A DNA stretch of 64,000 bases from Pseudomonas bijieensis (GTDB taxonomy: Bacteria > Pseudomonadota > Gammaproteobacteria > Pseudomonadales > Pseudomonadaceae). The stretch lies in assembly GCF_013347965.1 (NCBI RefSeq), contig NZ_CP048810.1:4711501-4775500 (forward strand), written 5' to 3'. This document shows positions 51,335 to 59,659 of the stretch, one piece after another (position 1 is the first letter of the stretch; each line of letters opens with the position of its first letter). Position numbers and translations under genes: made by a program. The notes under the pieces were generated by a model that saw only the letters and a program-made list of their open reading frames with translations, did no database searches and was not told where the DNA came from.

Positions 51335-52633
51335 TCAGGCGGTTGGTTGCAGGGCCTGCGGCGCCGGTGCCGATGTCGCCGGTTGTTGCTTGAGTTCCCG
51401 GGCGACGGTCCAGACGATAAACGCGGCGACCACGTCGAAGATCGCCAGCAGCACGAACAACGGGCTGTAGCCGATCTTTGTCACCATCACACCAAACAGC
51501 AGGGTGAAGGCCGCTGCACCGAGGTAACCGAACATCCCACCCATGCCGGTGGCGGTGGCGACTTCATTCTTGCCGAAGGAATCGGACGTGATGGCGTATA
51601 GCGCTCCGGATAGAGTCTGGTGAGCAAAGCCGCCAATGCACAGCAGGGCGATGGCGGTGTAGGGGCTGGCGACCAGGCCGATGCACGCCGGGCCGACCAT
51701 GCAGGAGGCACCGAACAGCAGGACCATTTTGCGCGAGGTGAACAGCGACACCTTGCAGTATTTATGGAAGAACGGGCTCAGGTAACCACCCAGCACGCAA
51801 CCCAGGTCGGCCGCCAGGAACGGCAGCCAGGCGAACATTGCGATCTCCTTGATGTTCATGTGCCGCTCGGTCATCAGGTACAGCGGGATCCAGGCGTTGA
51901 ACGTTTGCCAAGCCGGCTCGGAGAGGATCCGGGCGCTGGCGATGGCGTAGAAGTTGCGGCTGGCGATGATGCGTTTCCAGCTGCCTTTCTTCGGTGTCGG
52001 ATCCTGGAAGTGGGCTTCCTGGCCGCTGAGAATGTAATCACGCTCAGTGTCGCCCAAGAGCCTCTGGTCGCGCGGATGCTTGTAAAAGATCAGCCAGAGG
52101 AACGTCCAGGCCACGCCCAGGCCGCCAACGATCAGAAACGCCAGCTCCCAACCACTGTTCAGAATCGCCCAGACCACGAGTGGCGGAGCCAGCACGGCGC
52201 CGATTGAGGAGCCGATATTGAACCAGCCGATGGCCACCGAGCGTTCCTTGGCCGGGAACCATTCAGTAGAGGTTTTTACCGCGGCCGGCAGCCCGGCGGC
52301 TTCGGTCAGGCCCAGCAAACCACGAAAAAACGCCAGGCCTTGCCAGCCCGAGGCCATGGCCGCCGCGGCACAGGCGATGGACCAGGCGAAGGCGAAAATG
52401 GCGAAACCCATCTTGGTACCGATGGCATCAATGATGTAGCCGGCCACCGGTTGCATCAGCGCGTAGCAGATCTGCCAGGCCACGACGATGTGGGAATACT
52501 GCTCGGTGGAGATGTTCATTTCGCTCATCAGGGTCGGAGCGGCCACCGAGAGGGTATTGCGAGCCAGGTAGTTGACCATCAGGCCGGCCGTGACCAGGCC
52601 AACCATCCACCAGCGGATGCCTTTGATTTTCAT
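51335..52633 (-). CDS. MFS transporter, sugar-acid (ACS) type
   Basis: A 432-residue twelve-helix major facilitator of the anion:cation symporter family (ExuT/GudP-like), with RNTLSVAAPTLMSEMNIS after helix 1, GTKMGFAIFAFAWSIACAAAAMA and GLTEAAGLPAAVKTSTEWFPAKERS typical of that group. A hexuronate or aldarate is likely. Two GntR-type words in its promoter (52684 and 52781) support sugar-acid control. I prefer the ATG at 52633 over the GTG at 52636. No catabolic partner gene is in the window. Confidence 0.85.
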   Translation of the reverse strand: MKIKGIRWWMVGLVTAGLMVNYLARNTLSVAAPTLMSEMNISTEQYSHIVVAWQICYALMQPVAGYIIDAIGTKMGFAIFAFAWSIACAAAAMASGWQGLAFFRGLLGLTEAAGLPAAVKTSTEWFPAKERSVAIGWFNIGSSIGAVLAPPLVVWAILNSGWELAFLIVGGLGVAWTFLWLIFYKHPRDQRLLGDTERDYILSGQEAHFQDPTPKKGSWKRIIASRNFYAIASARILSEPAWQTFNAWIPLYLMTERHMNIKEIAMFAWLPFLAADLGCVLGGYLSPFFHKYCKVSLFTSRKMVLLFGASCMVGPACIGLVASPYTAIALLCIGGFAHQTLSGALYAITSDSFGKNEVATATGMGGMFGYLGAAAFTLLFGVMVTKIGYSPLFVLLAIFDVVAAFIVWTVARELKQQPATSAPAPQALQPTA

Positions 52634-52683
52634 CACTTCACCATCGATTATTTTTGGATTTGGTGTCGCATGTCATGTTGTAA

Positions 52684-52696
52684 GTTGTCGTACAAC
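52684..52696. promoter_or_regulatory. GntR-type operator candidate
   Basis: GTTGTCGTACAAC, a near-perfect palindrome, 51 bp upstream of the transporter start. Confidence 0.5.
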
Positions 52697-52780
52697 GTGC
52701 GCCTTTATAGGAGTGCAAGGATTAATTTGTCAATAAATATGTCAGAGTCTGGGCGGCTGGAATTAACCCGCGTGTCCGCA

Positions 52781-52793
52781 GTTGTCGTATGAC
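52781..52793. promoter_or_regulatory. Second GntR-type operator candidate
   Basis: GTTGTCGTATGAC, sharing GTTGTCGTA with the site at 52684, which lies 97 bp away. The spacing would allow looping. Confidence 0.4.
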
Positions 52794-52803
52794 GAAGAGA
52801 GGA

Positions 52804-52830
52804 GGGCGTGCATCTGGTCAATGCACGCCC
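52804..52830 (-). terminator. Terminator-like hairpin after the iron-uptake genes
   Basis: GGGCGTGCAT and ATGCACGCCC, 10-bp stem, 7-nt loop, followed on the minus strand by a pyrimidine run (CTCCTCTCTTCG) rather than pure T. It ends 8 bp past the stop of the small membrane protein gene. Confidence 0.5.
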
Positions 52831-52837
52831 GGATGAC

Positions 52838-53017
52838 TCAGCGGCGCGGGACCAAGCCCCACACCGCCAACACAGAAGGGATACCCAACCCTAGCCAACT
52901 GACGGCGTCCCACAAACCGTCACCCAGCAAGGCACTGAACAACCCTGCCGCGCAAAGAACGCCGATCACCATGGGCACGCCAAACACTTTCCAGAAACTC
53001 GACTGTCGAGGCCTCAC
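52838..53017 (-). CDS. Small two-helix membrane protein of the iron operon
   Basis: A 59-residue protein starting at GTG (53017), which overlaps the PepSY stop as GTGA and has CGGAGG upstream. Two hydrophobic helices (VFGVPMVIGVLCAAGLFSALL and AVSWLGLGIPSVLAVWGLV) flank GDGLWD. Small partners of this type commonly follow PepSY proteins in TonB-receptor operons. Function unknown. Confidence 0.7.
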   Translation of the reverse strand: MRPRQSSFWKVFGVPMVIGVLCAAGLFSALLGDGLWDAVSWLGLGIPSVLAVWGLVPRR

Positions 53018-54144
53018 GAAGCGACCTCCGCGACAACGCTTGCTCGCTTGGCCGCCTTGCGCCGCACCAGCCACAGGTAAACGCCGCTGCCGAGGACGAT
53101 GATGGTCAGCACATCGAGGGTGGCCCAGAAAATCTGCATCGGCCGGCCACCGTAGTCACCAAAATGCAGCGGCAACGACAGGCTCATGACGTCCATGTAC
53201 CACGGCCGTTCGGCCACTGCGGTGACCTCCAGGGTGCTGGCGTCGACCAGTACCGGCGTCAGCAAATGCGAGGTCAGGTGGGTGCTGCCTTTCATGAACA
53301 CGCTGTAGTGGTGTTCGCTGGAAAACAGCGTGCCGGGGAAGGCGATGAAGCTGGGCGCCATGCCCGGCGCGACGTCCTTGGCGATGTCCAGCAAACGGGT
53401 GGCCGGTGCCAGTTGGGTCAGCGGCGGGGCGTTGCGGTAGGGCTCGATCATGGCGCTGAGGCTGTCGTTGCGCCAGGCGGCGATGATCAGGTCGGCGCAC
53501 GCGGCGATGACGCCGGTAACGCCGACGGTCAGCGCCCACACCAGTGTGACCACGCCGATCAGGTTGTGCAGGTCGAGCCAGCGCAGGCGCGTGGATTTGT
53601 CCTGGCGCACCGTGGCGAACTTCAAGCGGCGCATGAACGGCAGGTACAGGACCACCCCGGAGACGATGGCAATCACGAACAACAACCCCATGAATGCCAG
53701 CAACAATTTGCCCGGCAATCCGGCGAACATGTCCACGTGCAGGCGCAGCATGACCATCATGAAGCCGCCATTGGCCGAGGGCATTTCCAGGGCCTCGCCG
53801 GTGCGCCCATCGAGCATGAAAGTGTGGGAGGAATTGGGTTCGGTGCCCGGTGTCGGCGCCATGATGGTGATGACGCCGTTGGGCTCGTCCTCGTCCCAGC
53901 CAAAATACTGGACCACTTCGCCAGGGCGATGGGCCTTGGCTTTTTCCACCAGTTGTTGCAGGTCCAGCGGCGGTGTGTCAGCCGGCATCTCCCTAAGCTG
54001 GGGGGCGTCGCCCAGCAGGTGTTCGATTTCATGGTGGAAGATCAACGGCAGTCCGGTGATCGCCAGCATCAGCAGGAACACCGTGCAGATCAGGCTGGTC
54101 CAGGTGTGGACGAAGGACCAGCGGCGAATGGTTTTGCTTTTCAT
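53014..54144 (-). CDS. PepSY-associated transmembrane protein (siderophore reductase-like)
   Basis: A 376-residue inner-membrane protein with PepSY_TM architecture: helix 1 (TWTSLICTVFLLMLAITGLPLIFHHEI), a periplasmic PepSY domain, a helix near 150, two central helices (NLIGVVTLVWALTVGVTGVIAACADLI) and a final helix near residue 345 before a basic tail (VRRKAAKRAS). Such proteins accompany TonB-dependent siderophore receptors, and some reduce ferric siderophores in the periplasm. A reductase role here is inferred from that context. Confidence 0.85.
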   Translation of the reverse strand: MKSKTIRRWSFVHTWTSLICTVFLLMLAITGLPLIFHHEIEHLLGDAPQLREMPADTPPLDLQQLVEKAKAHRPGEVVQYFGWDEDEPNGVITIMAPTPGTEPNSSHTFMLDGRTGEALEMPSANGGFMMVMLRLHVDMFAGLPGKLLLAFMGLLFVIAIVSGVVLYLPFMRRLKFATVRQDKSTRLRWLDLHNLIGVVTLVWALTVGVTGVIAACADLIIAAWRNDSLSAMIEPYRNAPPLTQLAPATRLLDIAKDVAPGMAPSFIAFPGTLFSSEHHYSVFMKGSTHLTSHLLTPVLVDASTLEVTAVAERPWYMDVMSLSLPLHFGDYGGRPMQIFWATLDVLTIIVLGSGVYLWLVRRKAAKRASVVAEVAS

Positions 54145-54204
54145 GAGCGATCCGAATGCAAGAGGGCACCTGCGGTGATAACACTGTTCACTCGAGGGAC
54201 AACC

Positions 54205-54300
54205 CTTGTGGCGAGGGAGCTTGCTCCCGCTGGATCGCGCAGCGGTCCCAAGCTTTTGGGGCTGCTACGCAGCCCAGCGGGAGCAAGCTCCCTCGCCACG
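54205..54300. repeat. Long palindromic repeat, type GTGGCGAGGGAGCTTGCTCC
   Basis: TTGTGGCGAGGGAGCTTGCT and its inverse ending CTCCCTCGCCACG; inner GGGGCTGCTACGCAGCCC. Located between the receptor and PepSY genes. Confidence 0.85.
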
Positions 54301-54373
54301 GTTTCGTTCCCCTACATGAACAGCGTTGCATCCAACAGCATGCCCTCAAAAGGTTTACGCGAATGCTAACCGT

Positions 54374-56812
54374 TTACCATTTGTAATTCACGCTGGCGAC
54401 GACGTTGCGTTGGTCGCCGTAGTAGCAGTAGAAGCCGTCGCACGTGGACAGGTAGTCCTTGTTGAAGATGTTTTTCGCGTCCACCGCTACCGTGACCCCC
54501 TTGAGGGTCTTGTTCAAACGGCCCAGGTCGTAATGGGCCGAGGCGTCATACACGGTGTAGGAGCCGACATGGCCCCAGTCGGTGTTGGTGGTGTTGCCGT
54601 AGGTGTCGCCGACATAACGCACGCCAGCGCCGACGCCGAAACCGTCGAGCGGGCCGTTATGCCAGGTGTAGTCCGCCCAGGCGGTGGCCTGGTGACGCGG
54701 CACCTGGGCCATGCGCTTGCCTTTTTCAGCTGTCGTGCCCTTGGTGATTTCGCTGTCGTTGTAGGTGTAGGAACCGATCAGCTTGAGGTTGTCGGTCACG
54801 TCGCCTGAGGCTTCCAACTCCAGGCCGCGCACCTGTACTTCACCCACTTGGCGGGTGACGTTGTTTTCGGTGACAGAGTTGTTTTTCTGAGTCAGGTCGA
54901 ACACCGCAGCGGTCAGCAGAGTCTTGGTGCCGGGTGGCTGGTACTTGATCCCCGCTTCGTATTGTTCGCCTTCGGTGGGTTTGAACGCTTCGGTGCTGTT
55001 GACGGTCGAGCCCGCCGCCGCCTGGAACGACTGGGCGAAGGAGATGTAGGGCGTCACACCGTTATCGAAGACGTAGCTCAACGCCGCGTTGCCGCTGAAT
55101 TTCTTGTCGCGCTGGGTGTTGGTTACGTTGTTCTGGTTGTGGAATTCGGTGCCGGTGTGAATCCAGTCTTCACGACCGCCGAGGGTCAGGCGCCAGTTGT
55201 CCAGGGCGATCTGATCCTGGACGTACAGGCCGGTCTGGTTGGTCTTCTGGTTGTAGTCGTACATGGTGAAGTACTGGACGTTGGAGAAATCCTGTCCATA
55301 GATCGGGTTGTGGATGTTGCTGGTCGGCACGCCGGTCGAACCCCACAACCAGCGCGAATTGCTGTTGGAGCGCTGGTGGTCCAGGCCCAGCAGCAAAGTG
55401 TGGCTGAGGGCGCCGGTCTGGAAATCGGCCTGGAAGTTGTTGTCCACGGCGAACTGGCTGATGTCTTCGTCGACGACACTGGCGCTGCGCTTGACCGTGC
55501 CATCGGCGCTCACCGCTTCATCAGGACCCGCCGGCCAGAATTGCCCGCCGGCGGAGATGCCCTGGGTTTCCAGGTCGCTCTTGGTGTAGCGCAGGTTCTG
55601 GCGGAACTGCCAGGTGTCGTTCAGGCGATGTTCGAACGCATAGCCGAGGGCGTAGTAGGTACGGTCGTAGAATTCCCAGTCCGGGTCGCCGAGGTTCTTG
55701 TGGTGGGAAATCTTGCCCGCCGGCGAGGACAGCTTGGTGCCTTGCAGCGGCAGGAATTGCCCGGTGATTCCAGTGTCGTCGCGGGTGTATTGGGACAGGA
55801 AGGTCAGGCGCGTGTCGTCGTTGATGTTCCAGGTCAGGCTCGGTGCGAGGTTGTAGCGCTTGTCGGGGATGTGATCGACCTGGGAATTGCTGTCGCGCAC
55901 GGTGCCGCTGAGCCGATAGAGGAACTGGCCTTCGTCATCGACCTTGCCGGTGCTGTCGAAGTTGATCTGCTTGTGTTCGTAGCTGCCGGCCTGCAACTCG
56001 ACCTCGTTGCTGCTTTCGGCCTGTGGGCGACGGCTGACCATGTCCAACATGCCGCCAGGTGGCGTCTGGCCGTAGACCGAAGAGGCCGGGCCACGCAGTA
56101 CGGCGATGCGTTCAAGGTTCCAGGGCTCGATTTTCGGCGTGATGTAGTTGCCCCTGGGTAGCGGCAGGCCATCGAGGAACTGAGTCGGCACGAAGCCGCG
56201 AACCAGCAGCCAGTCATTGCGCGAATCCGAGCCGTAGCCGCTGCTCTGCACGCCAGCGGTGTAGCGCAGGGCGTCATTGAGGTTGAGGACAGAACGGTCC
56301 TCCATTTGTTGGCGCGTGACCACCGAGACTGAGCGCGGCAGTTCGACGATCGGCGTATCGGTCTTGGTACCGGCGGCGGTGCGGGTGGCGACGTAACCTT
56401 CGGTCGGGCCCCACGCGGTTTCGCTGACACCGGCACCGATCACGCTGGTTTCCGGCAAGGCCATCACGCCTTCAGGCACGGCCACCAGGCTGTAGGTGCC
56501 GGCGCTGCTTTGCTCCAATTGCAGGCCGGTACCGCGCAAGGCCTCGCGCAATGCGCCGGTGGCGTCGAACTGGCCCTGGACCGGAGCCGAGGTCTTGCCC
56601 GAAGCCAGGGACGGATTCAGGCTCAGCGCGAGGCCGGCCTGGCTGGCGATCTGGTTCAGGGTGCTGGCCAGTGGCGCGGCGGGCAGGTTGTAGGTGCGCA
56701 CGCTCGTGGCCTGTTCGGCGGCCAGCAGCGGGCCGCTGGCGAGAGGAACGGCAAAGGCAATGGCAACGGCCAGCAGGCTGGGGCGCAACAGGGTGTCTAG
56801 CGGGCGGGACAT
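54374..56812 (-). CDS. TonB-dependent ferric-siderophore receptor with STN signalling domain
   Basis: An 812-residue outer-membrane receptor of the FpvA/FecA class. Signal sequence to about residue 32 (AVAIAFAVPLASGPLLAAEQ); secretin/TonB N-terminal (STN) domain 35-130, which contacts FecR; TonB-box region; plug from about 160 (VELPRSVSVVTRQQMEDRSV, RGPASSVYGQTPPGGML); then a 22-strand barrel ending in the aromatic VNYKW. The STN domain and upstream fecI/fecR fit surface signalling that induces its own synthesis. The ligand is probably a hydroxamate-type siderophore not made here, which I cannot determine. Confidence 0.93.
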   Translation of the reverse strand: MSRPLDTLLRPSLLAVAIAFAVPLASGPLLAAEQATSVRTYNLPAAPLASTLNQIASQAGLALSLNPSLASGKTSAPVQGQFDATGALREALRGTGLQLEQSSAGTYSLVAVPEGVMALPETSVIGAGVSETAWGPTEGYVATRTAAGTKTDTPIVELPRSVSVVTRQQMEDRSVLNLNDALRYTAGVQSSGYGSDSRNDWLLVRGFVPTQFLDGLPLPRGNYITPKIEPWNLERIAVLRGPASSVYGQTPPGGMLDMVSRRPQAESSNEVELQAGSYEHKQINFDSTGKVDDEGQFLYRLSGTVRDSNSQVDHIPDKRYNLAPSLTWNINDDTRLTFLSQYTRDDTGITGQFLPLQGTKLSSPAGKISHHKNLGDPDWEFYDRTYYALGYAFEHRLNDTWQFRQNLRYTKSDLETQGISAGGQFWPAGPDEAVSADGTVKRSASVVDEDISQFAVDNNFQADFQTGALSHTLLLGLDHQRSNSNSRWLWGSTGVPTSNIHNPIYGQDFSNVQYFTMYDYNQKTNQTGLYVQDQIALDNWRLTLGGREDWIHTGTEFHNQNNVTNTQRDKKFSGNAALSYVFDNGVTPYISFAQSFQAAAGSTVNSTEAFKPTEGEQYEAGIKYQPPGTKTLLTAAVFDLTQKNNSVTENNVTRQVGEVQVRGLELEASGDVTDNLKLIGSYTYNDSEITKGTTAEKGKRMAQVPRHQATAWADYTWHNGPLDGFGVGAGVRYVGDTYGNTTNTDWGHVGSYTVYDASAHYDLGRLNKTLKGVTVAVDAKNIFNKDYLSTCDGFYCYYGDQRNVVASVNYKW

Positions 56813-56952
56813 ACGGCGGCTCCTGAATGGAAATATTTCTCAATTGCCTGGGTGCCGGATGAAAATTGAAAAGTGATAGGGCTGGATGAAAATAATTTAG
56901 ATTCAGCTTGGGGCCCGGTGTCCTGCCTGGCCTTGTGTTGAGGCTACTGGCC

Positions 56953-57048
56953 TCATCGCGAGCAGGCTCGCTCCCACCGTTGATCTTCAGTGAGCCGCTG
57001 CTTTGTGTACAACACCGCTCCACTGTGGGAGCGAGCCTGCTCGCGATT
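56953..57048. repeat. REPIN palindrome, type GCGAGCAGGCTCGCTCCCAC
   Basis: ATCGCGAGCAGGCTCGCTCC / GTGGGAGCGAGCCTGCTCGC between fecR and the receptor gene. Spacer 56813-57072 has no clear Fur box. Confidence 0.85.
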
Positions 57049-57072
57049 AGGTCACCACTGACGCAAGATTCC

Positions 57073-58047
57073 TCAAGGCTTGGCCTCGGCCCTCGGTCCC
57101 ACCACCACCCACCATCGCGTGTGATGCTCGATCTGCACCGGCAAGCTCGGCAGCAGCGCGGTCAGGGCCAGGTCGGTGTCATGCAATGGAAAGCTGCCGG
57201 TGATGCGCAGGTCTGCCACTTGGGGGGCGACACCCAAGTAGCCGCGTCGGTAGCGCCCCAGTTCATGGACCAGATCTTCGAGGCGCGCGTTGTCCACCAC
57301 CAACATGCCGCGGGTCCAGGCATCGGCACCGGGGGGCAAGGCAATGGTCGGTCCGAGGCCGTCGCGGCGCATCAGTACTTGTTGGCCTTCGCGCAGGATC
57401 TGTTCCGTGTCCGCGGCCTGCGGGTGTGCCGCCACGGCGGACTTCAACACGCTCAGGCGCGTGCCTTCGTCTTCACGCCTGACCAGGAACCGTGTGCCCA
57501 AGGCGCGCAGGTTGCCTTCGCGGGTCTCGACGATGAACGGGCGCGGGTCGCCGTGGCCGGTTTCTACCAGGATCTCGCCTTCCTGCAGGACGATGCGGCG
57601 CTGCTTGTCATCGAACCGCACATCCAGCGCACTGTGGGTGTTGAGGTTGATCAGCGTGCCATCGACCAGGCGCAGGGTGCGTTGTTCGCCAGTGGCGGTG
57701 CGCTGGTCGGCCAGCCAGTAATCCAGCGGCAGGTAACGATCTCCGGCAAACAACGCCAGGCCGATGACCGCGATAACACTGGCCAGGCCGCTGCCCACCT
57801 TGCGGATCCGCCGGCGAATGCTGACCCGCGATTGCAGCAGTGCGGCCCGCGCCGGCCCACTGGCCACACTGAAGCGCTGGTCGAGCATGCCCAGTTGCCG
57901 CCAGGCCCGGGCGTGTTCTTCGTCGGCGGCATGCCAGCGGGCGAAGGCTTCGCGCTCCTGGGCGCTGCTCGAGTCCAGCGACAATTGCCAGGCAATGGCG
58001 GCGTCCAGCACGCTGGCCGAGACCGGTTTGGCGTGGGCCTGGCTCAT
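57073..58047 (-). CDS. fecR: FecR family anti-sigma/regulator
   Basis: A 324-residue inner-membrane signal relay between the receptor STN domain and the sigma factor. The cytoplasmic N-terminus holds the FecR anti-sigma helix region (AAIAWQLSLDSSSAQEREAFARWHAADEEHARAWRQLGML). One transmembrane helix lies near residues 85-105 (GLASVIAVIGLALFAGDRYLPL). The periplasmic FecR domain has LVDGTLINLNTHSALDVRFDDKQRRI. It overlaps the sigma gene by four bases. Confidence 0.92.
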   Translation of the reverse strand: MSQAHAKPVSASVLDAAIAWQLSLDSSSAQEREAFARWHAADEEHARAWRQLGMLDQRFSVASGPARAALLQSRVSIRRRIRKVGSGLASVIAVIGLALFAGDRYLPLDYWLADQRTATGEQRTLRLVDGTLINLNTHSALDVRFDDKQRRIVLQEGEILVETGHGDPRPFIVETREGNLRALGTRFLVRREDEGTRLSVLKSAVAAHPQAADTEQILREGQQVLMRRDGLGPTIALPPGADAWTRGMLVVDNARLEDLVHELGRYRRGYLGVAPQVADLRITGSFPLHDTDLALTALLPSLPVQIEHHTRWWVVVGPRAEAKP

Positions 58048-58565
58048 GTCGGCTCACCATAAAGTGCGATGTAGCACTGGCGAATGCCTTGGGCCAGGTA
58101 CTGCCGCACCCGCGGTACCGAAACCCCCAGGCGTTCGGCGATTTCGGCGTGGCCGAGACCGTCGAGGCGGTTATAGAGGAAGGCTGCGCGAGCCTTGCTC
58201 GACAGTTTGCCCAGCAGGCGGTCGATGGCCTTGAGGTCTTCCAGGATGATTTGCTGTTCTTCCACCGAGGGCTGCTCGGCCTCGGGGATTAGCATCAATT
58301 CGGTGAGGTAAGCCTGCTCCAATGCCGCTCGACGGAAGTAATCGAACAACAGGCCCTTGGCGATGGCTACCAGAAACGCCCGCGGTTCGCGAGGTGCCTT
58401 CAGCTCCTCGCGACCCAGCAAGCGCACAAAGGTGTCCTGGCTCAGGTCCTCGGCCCGTTGCGCACACGCCACGTTGCGGCGCAGCCATCCCAATAGCCAA
58501 GCGCGATGGTCACGGTACAACGCACCAACCAAATCACTATGAGGAGGAGTCGTGTCCGGTCTCAC
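58044..58565 (-). CDS. fecI: ECF sigma factor, FecI type
   Basis: A 173-residue iron-starvation sigma factor: region 2 (LYRDHRAWLLGWLRRNVACAQRAEDLSQDTFVRLL) and region 4 (RAAFLYNRLDGLGHAEIAERLGVSVPRVRQYLAQGI). It should transcribe the receptor gene when FecR relays ligand binding. The only start with a good ribosome site is the GTG at 58565 (AAAGGA, 9-base gap). That start and site lie inside the terminal arm of the palindromic element 58552-58710, so the first codons (VRPDT) are element-derived. Confidence 0.88.
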   Translation of the reverse strand: MRPDTTPPHSDLVGALYRDHRAWLLGWLRRNVACAQRAEDLSQDTFVRLLGREELKAPREPRAFLVAIAKGLLFDYFRRAALEQAYLTELMLIPEAEQPSVEEQQIILEDLKAIDRLLGKLSSKARAAFLYNRLDGLGHAEIAERLGVSVPRVRQYLAQGIRQCYIALYGEPT

Positions 58566-58710
58566 AAGTACCGTTCCTTTTTGACGGCGTCGGCTGCCGT
58601 CATGCTGCGTTGCCGCTCCTCGCCATAGCAGGCTATGACTCGTCGCGGCGCCTTGCCTGACGACAGCCGCCACTCGTCAAAAAAGGGACGGTACTTGCGA
58701 GACCGGACAC
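58552..58710. mobile_element. 159-bp palindromic MITE-like element
   Basis: Terminal inverted repeats GTGTCCGGTCTC-A/G-CAAGTACCGT-T/C-CC plus a T run (about 32 bp, 2-3 mismatches) enclose a second imperfect palindrome (GGCTGCCGTCA … TGACGACAGCC) and a central CATAGCAGGCTATG hairpin. It has no coding capacity. No clear target-site duplication. Its inner sequence (TGCGTTGCCGCTCCTCGCC) resembles repeats common in Pseudomonas genomes. Confidence 0.75.
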
Positions 58711-58835
58711 TAGGGACTGACGACACGAAGCATCACCGATGTTTTAAGTAACGAGAATTGTTCGCGATTGTGGCAGAGGCGGGGGCGGGAAAGCAATTGG
58801 TGCTGGTCGGGACCTGATCTGTGGGTCTAATGAGT

Positions 58836-58927
58836 CTGTGGGAGCAAGGCTTGCCCGCGATGGTATCGCCTGGTTTGAGAGCCAAACCGAGTCGCCTGCA
58901 TCGCGGGCAAGCCTTGCTCCCCACAGG
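58836..58927. repeat. REPIN palindrome, type GCGGGCAAGCCTTGCTCCCAC
   Basis: Arms CTGTGGGAGCAAGGCTTGCC and ATCGCGGGCAAGCCTTGCTC; the right arm has one extra C (GCTCCCCACAGG). The rest of spacer 58711-58835 shows only a weak Fur-like word, GCGAACAATTCTCGTTA read on the minus strand near 58755. Confidence 0.8.
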
Positions 58928-58951
58928 TAAACCACCCTCGGAGCAGAGGAT

Positions 58952-59659
58952 TTAGAGCGAAGGCGCCTGCTGGCGCCGTTTCCACTGGCCCAGGCGCTGT
59001 TGCAGTTCAAGCGGGCTGTGGATCTGCTGCTGGCGGGCACGGCTGAACAGGATCAGCGCCAGTTCGGCGGTGGCCAGGGCGTCGGCACTGGCGTTGTGGC
59101 GGTCGAAGACTTGCAGCTTGAACCAGTCGATCCATTCATCCAGACCCGCCTTGCGCAGATTGGCCTGGGGGCAAAGCATCGGCGCCAGGTCGGCCACATC
59201 GAGAAACGGATGCTGCAGGCGATAGCCCAGGTAGTCTTTCAAGGCGCGCCCGAGCATGTGGGAGTCGAATGGCGCGTGAAAGGCCAGCAGCGGACTGTCG
59301 CCCACGAACTCCATGAACGCCAGCAGCGCCTCGGCCGGGTCGCTGCCGGCGGCAATGGCGCTGGGCGCCAGACCGTGGATCAACACACTCGGCCCGAGTT
59401 TCTGCTTGTCGCATTGCAGGGTGCGTTCGAACTGCTGGCTGAAGTCGATCGCGCCGTCTTCGATGACCACCGCACCGATGGACAGAACCTGATCCTTGTT
59501 CAGGTTCAGGCCGGTGGTTTCCAGGTCCAGCACCACCCAGCGCTGTTCCCGTAAGCTGCGTTCATCCAACGGCGAGGAGGCGGGCAGGCGCTCCAGGCGC
59601 TGCTGCAACATCTGCGGCAACAGCGGCTGAGCCGGGCGTAGCCAGGAAAAAATGCTCAC
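58952..59659 (-). CDS. DnaQ-like 3'-5' exonuclease
   Basis: A 235-residue DEDD exonuclease: ExoI motif VVLDLETTGLN (Asp, Glu), ExoII FHAPFDSHML, ExoIII RHNASADALATA (H and D, DEDDh type). The 45-residue N-terminal extension (FSWLRPAQPLLPQ) is family-typical for the version coupled to DUF294 proteins. It overlaps the upstream DUF294 gene by four bases. A nucleotide-turnover partnership with that gene is inferred from its conserved pairing. Confidence 0.88.
   Translation of the reverse strand: MSIFSWLRPAQPLLPQMLQQRLERLPASSPLDERSLREQRWVVLDLETTGLNLNKDQVLSIGAVVIEDGAIDFSQQFERTLQCDKQKLGPSVLIHGLAPSAIAAGSDPAEALLAFMEFVGDSPLLAFHAPFDSHMLGRALKDYLGYRLQHPFLDVADLAPMLCPQANLRKAGLDEWIDWFKLQVFDRHNASADALATAELALILFSRARQQQIHSPLELQQRLGQWKRRQQAPSL

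Noticed and set aside
58745..58765. Fur box upstream of fecI
   Set aside because: GCGAACAATTCTCGTTACT matches only about 10 of 19 consensus positions, too weak to list as a feature on its own.
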